Below, piece by piece: positions 33,801 through 42,821 of a DNA stretch of 57,471 nt. Numbering within the stretch: position 1 is the stretch's first letter; each line of letters opens with the position of its first letter. The notes under the pieces are model-generated. The model searched no databases and had not been told where the DNA came from. It worked only from the letters and a program-made list of their open reading frames with translations. The translations under genes were made by a program, and so were the position numbers. The DNA comes from Acinetobacter johnsonii CIP 64.6. GTDB taxonomy: Bacteria; Pseudomonadota; Gammaproteobacteria; Pseudomonadales; Moraxellaceae. Where the stretch lies: assembly GCF_000368045.1 (NCBI RefSeq), contig NZ_KB849235.1, forward strand, positions 1,031,093-1,088,563. Reading direction: 5' to 3'.

Positions 33801-33914
33801 TGAACGTCGTCCCCATCATTCTTTTTTTCATCATAGCTGAATTTGATACTGAAAAAAGAGAAATGATGCCAAAATTTAATTTTTAAGTTATGCTGAGTCT
33901 GAACTTTATCATTG

Positions 33915-34472
33915 ATGATGAATATGGACTTTTGCAGCAATTGCGGACAAAAAACAACAGAACAAATCCCTCTTGGCGACCATCAATTACGTCGTGTTTG
34001 CACCTCTTGTAGTTCTATTCATTATGTGAACCCTAAAGTGATTTGTGGTGCACTCGCACTTTGGGAAAATAAAGTATTGTTATGCCGCCGTGCCATTGAA
34101 CCACGTTATGGGCTATGGACCTTACCAGCAGGTTACATGGAGTTGTTTGAAACCATGGAACAAGGTGCTGCACGAGAAACCCGTGAAGAAGCTGAAGCGG
34201 AAGTTGAAATTGAACAGCTATATTGCATGTACAATATTCCGCGCATTGGTCAAATTTATGTGCTCTTTAAAGCGAACTTAGTGGATGGGAAATTCGGTGC
34301 TGGCGAAGAAAGCATTGAATCTCGTTTATTTGAAGAAGATGAAATTCCTTGGTCAGAACTGGCTTTCCCTAGTGTCGAACATACCTTACGTCACTATTTT
34401 GCCGACCGTAAAAGTAATCAATTTAATCTTCATCTCGAAACCCTAGGTACACGCTTAGACCATACAGGTTAA
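33915..34472 (+). CDS. Zinc-ribbon Nudix hydrolase
   Basis: About 185 residues with an N-terminal zinc-ribbon: CSNCGQKT and CTSCSSIHY (two CxxC pairs), followed by a Nudix domain with GYMELFETMEQGAARETREEAEAEV (G and the REEAEAE core). Related to NudC-like and NUDIX proteins for ADP-ribose, NADH or related nucleotides; the real substrate is unknown. Three ATGs lie close together (33915, 33918, 33924) with no good ribosome-binding site, so the start is uncertain by a few codons. It is divergent from the NudL-type gene. Confidence 0.85.
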   Translation: MMNMDFCSNCGQKTTEQIPLGDHQLRRVCTSCSSIHYVNPKVICGALALWENKVLLCRRAIEPRYGLWTLPAGYMELFETMEQGAARETREEAEAEVEIEQLYCMYNIPRIGQIYVLFKANLVDGKFGAGEESIESRLFEEDEIPWSELAFPSVEHTLRHYFADRKSNQFNLHLETLGTRLDHTG

Positions 34473-34487
34473 TGTTGCCTAATATCA

Positions 34488-34514
34488 AAAAAGCCCATCG
34501 ATGATGGGCTTTTT
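34488..34514 (+). terminator. Intrinsic terminator, Nudix gene
   Basis: AAAAAGCCCATC pairs with GATGGGCTTTTT across a 3-base loop, ending in T. It lies between two converging genes and can serve filF on the other strand. Confidence 0.88.
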
Positions 34515-34529
34515 GTGTTTACAACGATA

Positions 34530-36455
34530 TTATTTTGCTAACACCTTATAGCAATCAGCAATGTCAATTGAAACCTCACCCTCACGAAAGTCTGCGGCTG
34601 CTTGATTGGCAATGCTATTTTTTTCATAATAATTACTCAAATACGCCTTATAGATATTGGTCCACTTTACCCCTGCACCAGAAAAATCACTGAGGGAAAT
34701 ATAAGCACTTTCATTAACATTGGCAGACAATAAATTGCCTAAATTAACGCGTGCCCCACCAATCACTGTAGAGGTTTGTTTTCCTTCACTATTTACATCA
34801 CTCACAATATTGGTATTTGCGCCAATAACTGCGCCATCAATTTTATCAAAGATAGGATTTGCCAAGAGGATACGGAAGGTTACAGCTTTATTTGAAGTAT
34901 CTGTCGCACCCAGTGTTCCAATTCGGTACTGTACTTGATTGTTATCTGTCGTTAAGGTTGCACCCGTTGTTAGTAGCGGTGTACATGCTGTCGTTTTATT
35001 ACTAGCGGACTGCATATCAGTACGAATATCTCCCGACTCATCAATTGCAATACCTAAGGCTACGCTATCACTAGAGTTTTTTGCCTTAAAAATTAAGTTG
35101 GCATACAGTGGAAAAATATACTTCTGTCCAGCCACTACATTGCTCTTCGACTTAAATACATCATTATCTAAATAGCCAATTGGAAAAATTTTAAAGGCAT
35201 CAAATGAACCTTTGAAGGTATCTGTGCCATAGTTTTGCTGCCATAAACCATAGGATGATGGGCTAGCATTCGGATCCTTGGTTAATTGTTTATAAAATTT
35301 TTCCGTCCCTGCAATCAAATAATCATTAAACAATTTGCCTTGGGTAATGGTGAAATCATCCGAATTTGGATCTGTCAGATTAAACTTAAACGGTTGCTGA
35401 ATACTTTTAGTTAAGGGATTAATCCAAGACATTTGTGCTAAAGCATTCATTTTGGCAGGTTCAATATTTTTCAGTAAATCGACCGTCACACTGGTTGCCA
35501 AATCACTGCCTAATTGTTCTTTTAATGGTCCACGCCACTGTACACCTGAACCAAAGGTATAACCTTGTCGATCCGTTAGAATAATAAAGCTTCCAATTAA
35601 ATGACGAAGATTAGCAGGACTGGTCTTACAGTCTGTAGCATTACAACCATATAAGCCTTGCGGTAAACCAATCCCTGTCTTGTCCGATAGAGCATTTGCA
35701 AAAATCGGGAAGTCCGCTTGATAGGTGGCAGAGTTATTCATGAGCACCAATGTTTGGACCACTTTAAAAGCATCCTCATTGCTGACTTGACTGACATCAA
35801 TCCATGGCCGGATTTTATCTACGTATGCTCCTGATGCATAATCTTCAGCACTAATTGATGCCAAGAGGAGTGATAAGTCTGCTTTTTTAGAGGCTAAAAT
35901 ACCAAAAGGTTGTACATCGCCAGCCACGCCAGCACCACGCTCTAGACCTAAAGCTTGAAAAATTTTCGCCAAAGCCATCGCAATTTTTACGGTCTTATCA
36001 TTTGGACTCAAACTGGTTGCAGCCGTTCCACCATTTAACCCTTTTGCCATATCTAAAATACTAAGGCGTGGCAGTGAAGCTGAAACCGTACTCACATTGC
36101 CAATTTCAGACAAAGGAACGGTACCGAGTTCGACTTGTTTATCCGAACTTCCAGTCAACAAGAAGTGAATTTTGTCCCCTTCAGAGCATCGGCCTGTTGC
36201 CGCATTGGTTTTCGGCTCCATCAGAGTCATATACGTATTATCGGGGTCGCTACTACAGACAAAGTTAATCCCATCAACTGGATAATCCAAGGCAAACTCA
36301 ACACAGTTTTTATCTTTCAGCAAACAGCTTCCGTTGACAGAATTCACTTGATTCGGCTCCGGATTCACATTGGTACTTTCTCCACCACAACCAGCTAAGG
36401 CAACAACCAATGTCGACAAGGTAAATGGCCATAAAATTTGTTTTTTCATTTTCAT
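34530..36455 (-). CDS. filF: FilF-like lipoprotein of the fil cluster
   Basis: 641 residues; a lipoprotein signal with lipobox LAGC (C23) puts it in the outer or inner membrane, facing the periplasm or outside. The mature chain shows no domain I recognise. It is Asn/Ser/Thr rich, with conserved-looking parts SLPRLSILDMAKGLNGG and a Cys pair in YGCNATDCKTS. The name comes from Acinetobacter annotation of a six-gene cluster (filA-F, called pilus assembly proteins, without biochemical proof that I know of). It is the last gene, 13 bases after filE. Confidence 0.72.
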   Translation of the reverse strand: MKMKKQILWPFTLSTLVVALAGCGGESTNVNPEPNQVNSVNGSCLLKDKNCVEFALDYPVDGINFVCSSDPDNTYMTLMEPKTNAATGRCSEGDKIHFLLTGSSDKQVELGTVPLSEIGNVSTVSASLPRLSILDMAKGLNGGTAATSLSPNDKTVKIAMALAKIFQALGLERGAGVAGDVQPFGILASKKADLSLLLASISAEDYASGAYVDKIRPWIDVSQVSNEDAFKVVQTLVLMNNSATYQADFPIFANALSDKTGIGLPQGLYGCNATDCKTSPANLRHLIGSFIILTDRQGYTFGSGVQWRGPLKEQLGSDLATSVTVDLLKNIEPAKMNALAQMSWINPLTKSIQQPFKFNLTDPNSDDFTITQGKLFNDYLIAGTEKFYKQLTKDPNASPSSYGLWQQNYGTDTFKGSFDAFKIFPIGYLDNDVFKSKSNVVAGQKYIFPLYANLIFKAKNSSDSVALGIAIDESGDIRTDMQSASNKTTACTPLLTTGATLTTDNNQVQYRIGTLGATDTSNKAVTFRILLANPIFDKIDGAVIGANTNIVSDVNSEGKQTSTVIGGARVNLGNLLSANVNESAYISLSDFSGAGVKWTNIYKAYLSNYYEKNSIANQAAADFREGEVSIDIADCYKVLAK

Positions 36456-36468
36456 ACTCTATTTATTT

Positions 36469-37722
36469 TTAGCGAATTGCGATTAATTTTAACTGACCGT
36501 GATTGGTTAGAACTTTATGTTCGACATCTACAGCGGAAGAGAGTGGTGTTAACAATAAATAATGACTTTGCTCAGGTACATGTAAAATACCTGCAATCAT
36601 TTCATGCGATAGCATGGAGGGTGAGTTTTCATCATTTTTAAACCCTCCTACCCCTTCAAGCACACAAGCATTCTGGTCTAAGAACACAGCAAAAGGCCAA
36701 TAAAATGTGGGATCATTTTGTGTAGATGCATACGAATTTAATTGAATATTTTGAATATTGCTGTCCACTTTGATGATTTCAAATTCAAAATTTTCTTTGA
36801 TCGGCTTTTTCGGCCAAACATTAATATCGTGATTGGCTTGTAAGCTTTTTGCTTTTTTCAGCTTTTTATCCTTAAAACAAGTTTGTCCTAAGCTAGTGAT
36901 CGTGTCTTGTTGTGACATTCGGTAATAGGTCGATGCTAAGGCAATCGGGGCTAAGTTTTCTTTTTGCTTGGGTTTAAACATAGCGTTAAGGACAGATTTA
37001 CTCACTCCTTTTTCTCGCTCAATGACCTGAAAACGAGTCGCTCCAGTTTTATGATCAATCACTCCTTCAGGCATGGTATAAAAACGACGTTTGCCTTCTA
37101 AGTTAAATTCACGGTCTTCTAAATATTCGTTGCGAACGTAATCAGTTCCATCCATTTGATTAAACATGCTTGAGGATGCAGTTGATTTCTCTGCACTTAC
37201 CGAATCCGTATGCGTTATGCTTTGGGGCGTTGATGCAGGCTTAATGGTTTGAGTACTACTCACTGGGGCTTGCGGGATCTGCTGAGTGGTTTCAATCACT
37301 TTTTGTTGAACCAGCACTTTGGTTTCAGTTTTGCTGAATGGACGCTCAGCCTGAATCACTGTAGAAGAAGTGACTTGCTTCTCAGCAGAAAGTTTCTTTT
37401 TTGGCGCAGGCTTTGTATCTGGTAAACGAGCCTTCATTTCGGTTACAGGCTGTATCGGCTGTGGTGCAAATTCCTGAGCGGGCATTAGTACTGGTACTCT
37501 GACCTCAGAGACTTCATGCGTTTCCTTTTCTTCCTGCTTACGGCCCTGTTTCACTTGCTTTTCTGGGGACTCACTGGCTTTGCCTTGTACCACCATCGGT
37601 CTACCATCTGGACCAATAATCGTAAAAAACTCTCCCGCAAAACTTGCATTCGAAATCCAACCCAATAAGCATAGTGATGAGGGCAATAAAATCCTTTTTA
37701 TTGTATTCAATGTGCTTACCAC
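36469..37722 (-). CDS. filE: FilE-like exported protein
   Basis: 417 residues. A hydrophobic N terminus (LLPSSLCLLGWISNASFAG) looks like a signal peptide. Residues 30-200 are Pro/Gln/Lys/Thr rich and probably disordered, with a short DUF4124-like opening (FFTIIGPDGRPMVVQG). The C-terminal 210 residues (after YVRNEYLEDREFNLEGKRRFY) look folded, with DQNACVLEGVGGF. The start is GTG 37722, which overlaps the filD stop by seven bases and has no ribosome-binding site, so it should be translated by coupling. Named by cluster position; function unknown. Confidence 0.7.
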   Translation of the reverse strand: MVSTLNTIKRILLPSSLCLLGWISNASFAGEFFTIIGPDGRPMVVQGKASESPEKQVKQGRKQEEKETHEVSEVRVPVLMPAQEFAPQPIQPVTEMKARLPDTKPAPKKKLSAEKQVTSSTVIQAERPFSKTETKVLVQQKVIETTQQIPQAPVSSTQTIKPASTPQSITHTDSVSAEKSTASSSMFNQMDGTDYVRNEYLEDREFNLEGKRRFYTMPEGVIDHKTGATRFQVIEREKGVSKSVLNAMFKPKQKENLAPIALASTYYRMSQQDTITSLGQTCFKDKKLKKAKSLQANHDINVWPKKPIKENFEFEIIKVDSNIQNIQLNSYASTQNDPTFYWPFAVFLDQNACVLEGVGGFKNDENSPSMLSHEMIAGILHVPEQSHYLLLTPLSSAVDVEHKVLTNHGQLKLIAIR

Positions 37723-39380
37723 CGTGTTCTATAGTTCAACCCTAAAATCGTAATGGTTGTATCAGTTTTTACATTTAAACCTGCATACGGGTTTAATAAA
37801 ATATTATTTACCCCAGTTTGGTTCGCTAAGCTACTAGAATTTGCAGGAATTTTATCTCGGCTTTGCAAAAAACCAATGGATAGATCTAAATCAGTATCTG
37901 CATCAAAACGATAACCAACACCCAAACCAAACAAGCGTGCATTGTTAATCGGCACCATCGTATTCCGTTTATCATCAGGGATCGCACTGGTCCGTGGCTC
38001 ATAGCCTGCACGGAGTTTTAAACGATCTGTTGCTGAATATTCAATCCCAATACCGTAGTTCCATGGTGACTCAAATGCCAAAGGCAAAGCCAAACTACTA
38101 TCTGAAATATTGGCTGAAAGCAATTTTGCAATTTTGAGCGCCGAAACTTGACGGTCAAATTCAAATTTAAATTTGTCCCATGCTTTATAGTCGGTCCAAC
38201 CTACATCGACATTGACTTGTAAGTCGGGTAAAAGTTTATACTTAATCCCGGCTTGGAAATGTGCTGGATATTCTAGATCCATTGATACCAGACCCGACTC
38301 ACTGGCTGGCACAGAACTTGGAAAACCTAAAACAGCAGCCAGAATCTGCCCTGTTGGGGAGGACATCAACCCCTTAATGAGTTCTTGTGGAGCTTTAGCA
38401 TTGTCTATGTGATATTTACCTTTCATCCGCATTTTGGCAGCACTTTGGTAGACTACACCAAAACTAAAATCTTCTGTCGGTTCCCACAGCACACCCAAGT
38501 TATAGCTTGGGCTTAGAGACTGTTCTGCTGAAAGTTCAAGTTGACCAAAGCGCCCAAAAGGATTCATTCCCTCTTCAGCATTACACATGCCCAGCAAGAG
38601 AATGTCGGTAATCACATCTGAGTTTTCTTTGAACGGGGTACAAACGACATCATCAATCATACGCAACATCCCAATCAACTCATTGGGAAAACGTAAATCA
38701 TTTTTTAATGCCAAAGCTTGATAAGACATCCCAATTGAACCACCAATGGAAAGCTGATCATTGATTTGGTAGGCCATAGACGGTGATAAATAAGTGATCC
38801 GTTCTAGCGCAACTTGTTGTCCCATAAAGTTACCGGGATTGCCATCTTCCGCACCGAACCCTGCAATTAATGGCGCATACATGGCAGTTGCAAATGTCAT
38901 TTTAGACCCCGGCGGATTATATGCTATACCCGCAGTCGGGGCAGCCACAGGCATACCTTTACCCAAGTCCACCATTTTCTTCAAACCAGGTACATATAAG
39001 CTCGGGTATTCAACATCACCGCGGACTGGCCCTTTAAAGTCGGTACAGATATCGGCATTAACTTCAGGCCCATCATTACAAACAATCGGGTCATCTGAAT
39101 AGCCAAATACGTTATAACCTGCAGGAACAGAAAACTCCCGCTCGATATTAAAATCAGCGAGAATACCTTGCACATCCGTTTGCAAACCTTCAATTTTGGT
39201 CAGTGCTGCTGGGTTAAAGTGAATGGCACTGATCCCTGGTGGATCAGCAGTGACTGCATTGCCCATAGCCAAAGAGCGAATATCAACTGATAAGTTTTGC
39301 CCTAAAGCAGCAAATGTAACACTAGAATAGCCCGTTAATAATATGGCAGACACCAAAGGGCTAAGTCGGATATTTTTCAT
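37716..39380 (-). CDS. Outer-membrane protein, OmpP1/FadL family (third barrel-cluster gene, filD-like)
   Basis: 554 residues. The signal peptide ends near TFAALG, followed by GQNLSVDIRSLAMGNAVTADPPGISAIHFNPAALTKIEG, the FadL/TodX N-terminal signature. The middle holds TAGIAYNPPGSKMTFATAMYAPL and YSLGVLWEPTEDFSFG-like strands, and it ends in aromatic-containing NYRTRW. FadL-type proteins pass hydrophobic substrates through a lateral gate. A link between this barrel and the other Fil proteins is unknown. Ribosome-binding site GGGGAG upstream of ATG 39380; filC ends 12 bases before. Confidence 0.85.
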   Translation of the reverse strand: MKNIRLSPLVSAILLTGYSSVTFAALGQNLSVDIRSLAMGNAVTADPPGISAIHFNPAALTKIEGLQTDVQGILADFNIEREFSVPAGYNVFGYSDDPIVCNDGPEVNADICTDFKGPVRGDVEYPSLYVPGLKKMVDLGKGMPVAAPTAGIAYNPPGSKMTFATAMYAPLIAGFGAEDGNPGNFMGQQVALERITYLSPSMAYQINDQLSIGGSIGMSYQALALKNDLRFPNELIGMLRMIDDVVCTPFKENSDVITDILLLGMCNAEEGMNPFGRFGQLELSAEQSLSPSYNLGVLWEPTEDFSFGVVYQSAAKMRMKGKYHIDNAKAPQELIKGLMSSPTGQILAAVLGFPSSVPASESGLVSMDLEYPAHFQAGIKYKLLPDLQVNVDVGWTDYKAWDKFKFEFDRQVSALKIAKLLSANISDSSLALPLAFESPWNYGIGIEYSATDRLKLRAGYEPRTSAIPDDKRNTMVPINNARLFGLGVGYRFDADTDLDLSIGFLQSRDKIPANSSSLANQTGVNNILLNPYAGLNVKTDTTITILGLNYRTRW

Positions 39381-39392
39381 ACGACTCCCCTA

Positions 39393-40532
39393 TTATTTAA
39401 GCTTTTTTCCAAAACCAAGAATATCTAACGGGAAAGACAACCCTAATGACACATCAGGTGCATCTTCTGTTAAACCAAGGCCAACCGTCCCATTCACAAT
39501 TGTTTCGGGTGAGACGCGTACACCTAAAGAAATAGCAAAAGTTGAACTGGTTTGATCTGCTGGAGAGTAGCTTTCCCCCGAGCTATAGGTAAATTCAGCC
39601 CCAGTATTGAAACTTTGTTGGTATGACATCGTCATCGAGACATCATAGTTAAAGGAATAGGCAAAGCCGAAGGCAAAACCACCACTAATCCCTGGTTCAA
39701 ACGCTTCAATCACACGGCTACCGCGGCGCTGATCTAAGCCCGATTCTTTGAAACCATAGTTTGCAGAGACCGATGCAAACAGCACCACGGGATCAATATA
39801 TTTACGCGTACTTGCCCCAACACCTGCTGAATAATACCCCTTGCCTGTTGCTAAGTCTGAAGTGGCATTAATTTCATAAGGACTATCCCCAGTTTTGGTG
39901 GAAACGTTACCAAATAAAATCAAAGGCAAACGGCCAGCTTTGAGTGGAAAAGGTTCCCAACGCGCACCAAATGAAATGTCCCCAAGACCCGCTGTAGAGG
40001 TGTCTTTTAATAAGTCTGTTTTGGCAACTAAAGGCAATGATGCTGTTAAGGTCAAGTTATCTCTTAAACCATACTGTGCCGTAAAGGTATTGGTTAGACT
40101 GTGTGTTGCATTCTCTTGTACCCGAAGTTGATAGAGCTGACCCTGTGCCATCTCTAAATCAAGTTGAGTATCTCGGTAATAGGTATAATCGATGTCGTAA
40201 TAAGATGAAATATCACCTTGTTTAATCAATGAATACTGACGTTCATTTGAGGTAAAAACTTCTTCTAAGTTAGTCTCTTTAGTTGCATCACCCTTTTGCT
40301 GCTGCAACGCAGAAGACGCTGCTTGCTCAACACTTCCAGTGTTTACAGCTGCTGGCTTTTCTGGTTGCGCAAACACAGTAGGTTGATCAGATCCGACTTG
40401 TGCTTGTTGTGTCACAGTTTCATCGACTGTTTCATAACCTCCTAAGCTCGGTTCTTCCGCAGCATAGGCCACCCCAAGAATCATCTGCACACTCACTGCG
40501 AGGAGTGTTTTATTCATCCATGTCTTCATCAT
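39393..40532 (-). CDS. Outer-membrane beta-barrel protein of the fil cluster (PF13557-like)
   Basis: 379 residues with a signal peptide (MILGVAYAAEEPS). Residues 30-110 are low complexity and Gln/Glu/Thr rich. The C-terminal 250 residues form an alternating beta-barrel pattern: TFTAQYGLRDNLTLTASLPLV, GLGDISFGARWEPF and a last strand LGLSFPLDIL. The barrel resembles the 'phenol degradation meta-pathway' porin-like family (PF13557). ATG 40532 and 40529 are adjacent; AAGGGA precedes them. It sits between the C39 peptidase gene and the FadL-type gene; filC by position. Confidence 0.75.
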   Translation of the reverse strand: MMKTWMNKTLLAVSVQMILGVAYAAEEPSLGGYETVDETVTQQAQVGSDQPTVFAQPEKPAAVNTGSVEQAASSALQQQKGDATKETNLEEVFTSNERQYSLIKQGDISSYYDIDYTYYRDTQLDLEMAQGQLYQLRVQENATHSLTNTFTAQYGLRDNLTLTASLPLVAKTDLLKDTSTAGLGDISFGARWEPFPLKAGRLPLILFGNVSTKTGDSPYEINATSDLATGKGYYSAGVGASTRKYIDPVVLFASVSANYGFKESGLDQRRGSRVIEAFEPGISGGFAFGFAYSFNYDVSMTMSYQQSFNTGAEFTYSSGESYSPADQTSSTFAISLGVRVSPETIVNGTVGLGLTEDAPDVSLGLSFPLDILGFGKKLK

Positions 40533-40579
40533 TGTCCCTTACCCACACCATTGTTCTTGTTTTATTTTTTTTTCACACT

Positions 40580-41413
40580 TTATTTGTTTTTATAATAAAG
40601 CCTGAGAAAATTGTATGTCGGCTGTCCATAATATTCCGACTCTTTATTTTTATTACGCTCTAGGCGAATTGTAGATGCACGATCGGCTATTTTTTCCATA
40701 TAGTGTTGCGGATATTGAATATCGACGAGTGCATAGCGATTGACCGTAGCATCATCTACATGTCGCAGATCGGCTTCCTGTAAAGCCAACATATTTTTAC
40801 GCATTTCAGTCGGAACATTAATTAAAAACAACGTGTTATTTTCCCAAACATCCTTGAAACGTTGTTCATCAAAACTAATATTTCCTAAGGCAGGATCGGC
40901 AACATAGACCCGTCCATCTTTATAGCCCTTATACACCACAAAATGTTTAAAACCAGCATAGGAGATTGGAACAATGGCAGGTTGACCTTGCTTAACCAAA
41001 TCTTCAAATTCGCCCTTGTAGCCTCCACTTTCTAAACCAAGTGCAGTCACAAAGCGTTTCATGTCCAATAAAGAAAAACTACGACGCTCAATAATTCGCT
41101 CATATTCGCCATAGCGAAGCAAGCCATCCATGGTTTGTTGTTCTGTAAGTTGAGCACCGACATAGCCATTGATTAAGGTGGTCAGTGCTGCTGAACCACA
41201 ACTATAGTCATAAGCTTGACGGACAATGCCTCGAAATTGGTCTTCTACAGCAGGGTTAATTAGGACAGGTTCATGATGCATTCTGGTAAAAGATGCATTT
41301 CGAGAGTCTAAAACTTCAGTATAGTAAACCGCTTCCGCTGGTTTTTTCTTAATATCAAAGGCTTCGGTGGCAAAGTAATACATCATTGCTGAGCCCAATG
41401 CGATCTCTAACAT
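40580..41413 (-). CDS. C39-family cysteine peptidase of the fil cluster, predicted periplasmic
   Basis: 277 residues. The first 16 are hydrophobic (LEIALGSAMMYYFA), a signal peptide or anchor. The C39 peptidase core covers residues 65-200: catalytic C72 in YDYSCGSAALTTLINGYVG, H157 in GFKHFVVYKGYKDGRVYVADPA, with the Asp D173 in ADPA completing the triad. C39 peptidases normally cut bacteriocin and other secreted-peptide leaders after GG in ABC transporters; here the enzyme stands alone with no transporter fused. Downstream genes follow closely, but filA upstream is separated by a terminator. It is filB by position. Confidence 0.85.
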   Translation of the reverse strand: MLEIALGSAMMYYFATEAFDIKKKPAEAVYYTEVLDSRNASFTRMHHEPVLINPAVEDQFRGIVRQAYDYSCGSAALTTLINGYVGAQLTEQQTMDGLLRYGEYERIIERRSFSLLDMKRFVTALGLESGGYKGEFEDLVKQGQPAIVPISYAGFKHFVVYKGYKDGRVYVADPALGNISFDEQRFKDVWENNTLFLINVPTEMRKNMLALQEADLRHVDDATVNRYALVDIQYPQHYMEKIADRASTIRLERNKNKESEYYGQPTYNFLRLYYKNK

Positions 41414-41555
41414 AGCTTTTTACTTTTTTTAATAATATAGGCATCCCGCCCATTTTTTGTTTTTAGAGTTAATACTCTATATCCATACATTCAAGAAGAT
41501 ACTGTGTTTTATCTAAAAAAAATAGTCTTTTTTGCATTTTTTATGAATATATTTT
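41414..41555. other. filA-filB spacer
   Basis: About 140 bases with no gene; on the minus strand it should hold a second promoter for filB-F, because filA ends in a strong terminator. No clear -35/-10 pair was assigned. AGAGTATTAACTCT (41466-41479) is a small inverted repeat. Confidence 0.4.
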
Positions 41556-41585
41556 AGAAAAAAAGCGCGTGAATTCACGCGCTTT
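41556..41585 (-). terminator. Strong intrinsic terminator after filA
   Basis: A self-complementary stem of AAAGCGCGTGAA and its complement with a T run on the minus strand, 15 bases after the filA stop. It should separate filA from filB-F and allow high filA expression. Confidence 0.9.
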
Positions 41586-41599
41586 CTTAAACTCTAATT

Positions 41600-42568
41600 T
41601 TAGTGACCAGAAATGGTAATCACAGCACCTGGCATGTATACACCAGCAGCTGGGCTAAAGTAAGTTTGCATACCTTGAACCTCTACATCACCAATGGATG
41701 CAGCATTACGGCTACCCAAATGTACACCTTTAACATAAGTATCGTGCGCGCCACTTGTGCTAATCATACGAATATAGCCCTTATTCGCACCCTCTTCACC
41801 AATCACACTAATTTTTTGATTCAGTGTTAAATCTAGAGAATTTGCATCTGCAACTTTAATGCTTTCAACAAAGATTTCGCCTGCTGCACGTGTTGCTGTT
41901 TTAGTTGAGTTATCTAAGATACCGAGATCTTTAATTTCTAAACCACCAACCATAGTCGCACTTAATTGGACCATTGCGCCTTGCGGTGCAGCACCTAGTT
42001 GGATGTTTGCAGACATTGGACCTGTTTTCAGTGATAAACCACTTAAAATCGGATTCACCGTACCTGTACCACCACGACGGATAGAGGTTGCACCAGTTGC
42101 AGGCATATCAGCTGAAGCCACGACACCAATTTGACCAATATTAATATCTAGGCCTGAAACTTGAGCTGCAACATTAATAAATGCATTACCACTGTTTGCA
42201 TCTGTGTCAATTTGCAAGTCAGCTAAGTTACGAGAAGGAAGTAAATATGCCCCAGCTTTATCATAGTTTGCACCAATGACAATACCGTTAACTTTATTTA
42301 CATGCGCTGTACCATCAGCATTATCTTTCCCATTACCTTGAATCACAATAGCACCAGCCTTAGCAGTACCACCATTTGCAGTAGCTAAACCATCATTATC
42401 GTGAATAAAGACTTTACCGATTTCGACCTTAGAAATACCAATGCCGATATTTAAACCATCTTGACCTGTAGCGGCACTGAGCGAAGCGTCATCCATTGCT
42501 TGCATTGCCATTGCATTTGCACTGATTGCCATTGAAGAAACTAAAGCAAGTTTAGTAATAATTTTCAT
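41600..42568 (-). CDS. filA: FilA, exported protein with leader-like N terminus
   Basis: 322 residues. A Sec signal peptide (about 1-21, ending ANAMA) is followed by MQAMDDASLSAATGQDGLNIGIG, the N-terminal signature of the FilA/DUF6160-type proteins. The rest is Gly/Ala/Asp/Asn rich with many short hydrophobic beta-like stretches (VNGIVIGANYDKAG, ADLQID, GDVEVQGMQ) and no Cys. It looks like a beta-rich fibre or surface protein. The MDDASLSAATGQ segment resembles a double-glycine leader, and the next gene encodes a C39 peptidase. AGGAGAGGA precedes the ATG, predicting strong translation. First gene of the cluster; called a pilus assembly protein in Acinetobacter by annotation only. Confidence 0.78.
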   Translation of the reverse strand: MKIITKLALVSSMAISANAMAMQAMDDASLSAATGQDGLNIGIGISKVEIGKVFIHDNDGLATANGGTAKAGAIVIQGNGKDNADGTAHVNKVNGIVIGANYDKAGAYLLPSRNLADLQIDTDANSGNAFINVAAQVSGLDINIGQIGVVASADMPATGATSIRRGGTGTVNPILSGLSLKTGPMSANIQLGAAPQGAMVQLSATMVGGLEIKDLGILDNSTKTATRAAGEIFVESIKVADANSLDLTLNQKISVIGEEGANKGYIRMISTSGAHDTYVKGVHLGSRNAASIGDVEVQGMQTYFSPAAGVYMPGAVITISGH

Positions 42569-42596
42569 CGTGTTCCTCTCCTAAGAGCTTTATTTT

Positions 42597-42612
42597 TGTG
42601 ATATCGATCACT
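42597..42612. promoter_or_regulatory. CRP/Vfr-like palindrome upstream of filA
   Basis: TGTGA-TATCGA-TCACT matches the CRP half sites (TGTGA-N6-TCACA) at nine of ten positions. It is only 29 bases upstream of the filA ATG, so it would overlap or lie downstream of the promoter and could act as a repressor site. A CRP/Vfr homologue in the strain is assumed. Confidence 0.5.
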
Positions 42613-42821
42613 CGGTGTTAGTTACTGTTTTTTTATTTTGTCGCAGTATTAACACCTATCCTTGAGTGACTTTATTGCCTGAACTACGTTATATCTGAGT
42701 GATTTTTTGATCAACTGCTGTTGGTCGCAATCCATAGCTTACCGATAAACGGTATTTCCTCTATGCGTACACGTACAATGCGGTAAAATAGCCTGAATTT
42801 TTTGATCCTATTTGCGTTAGC

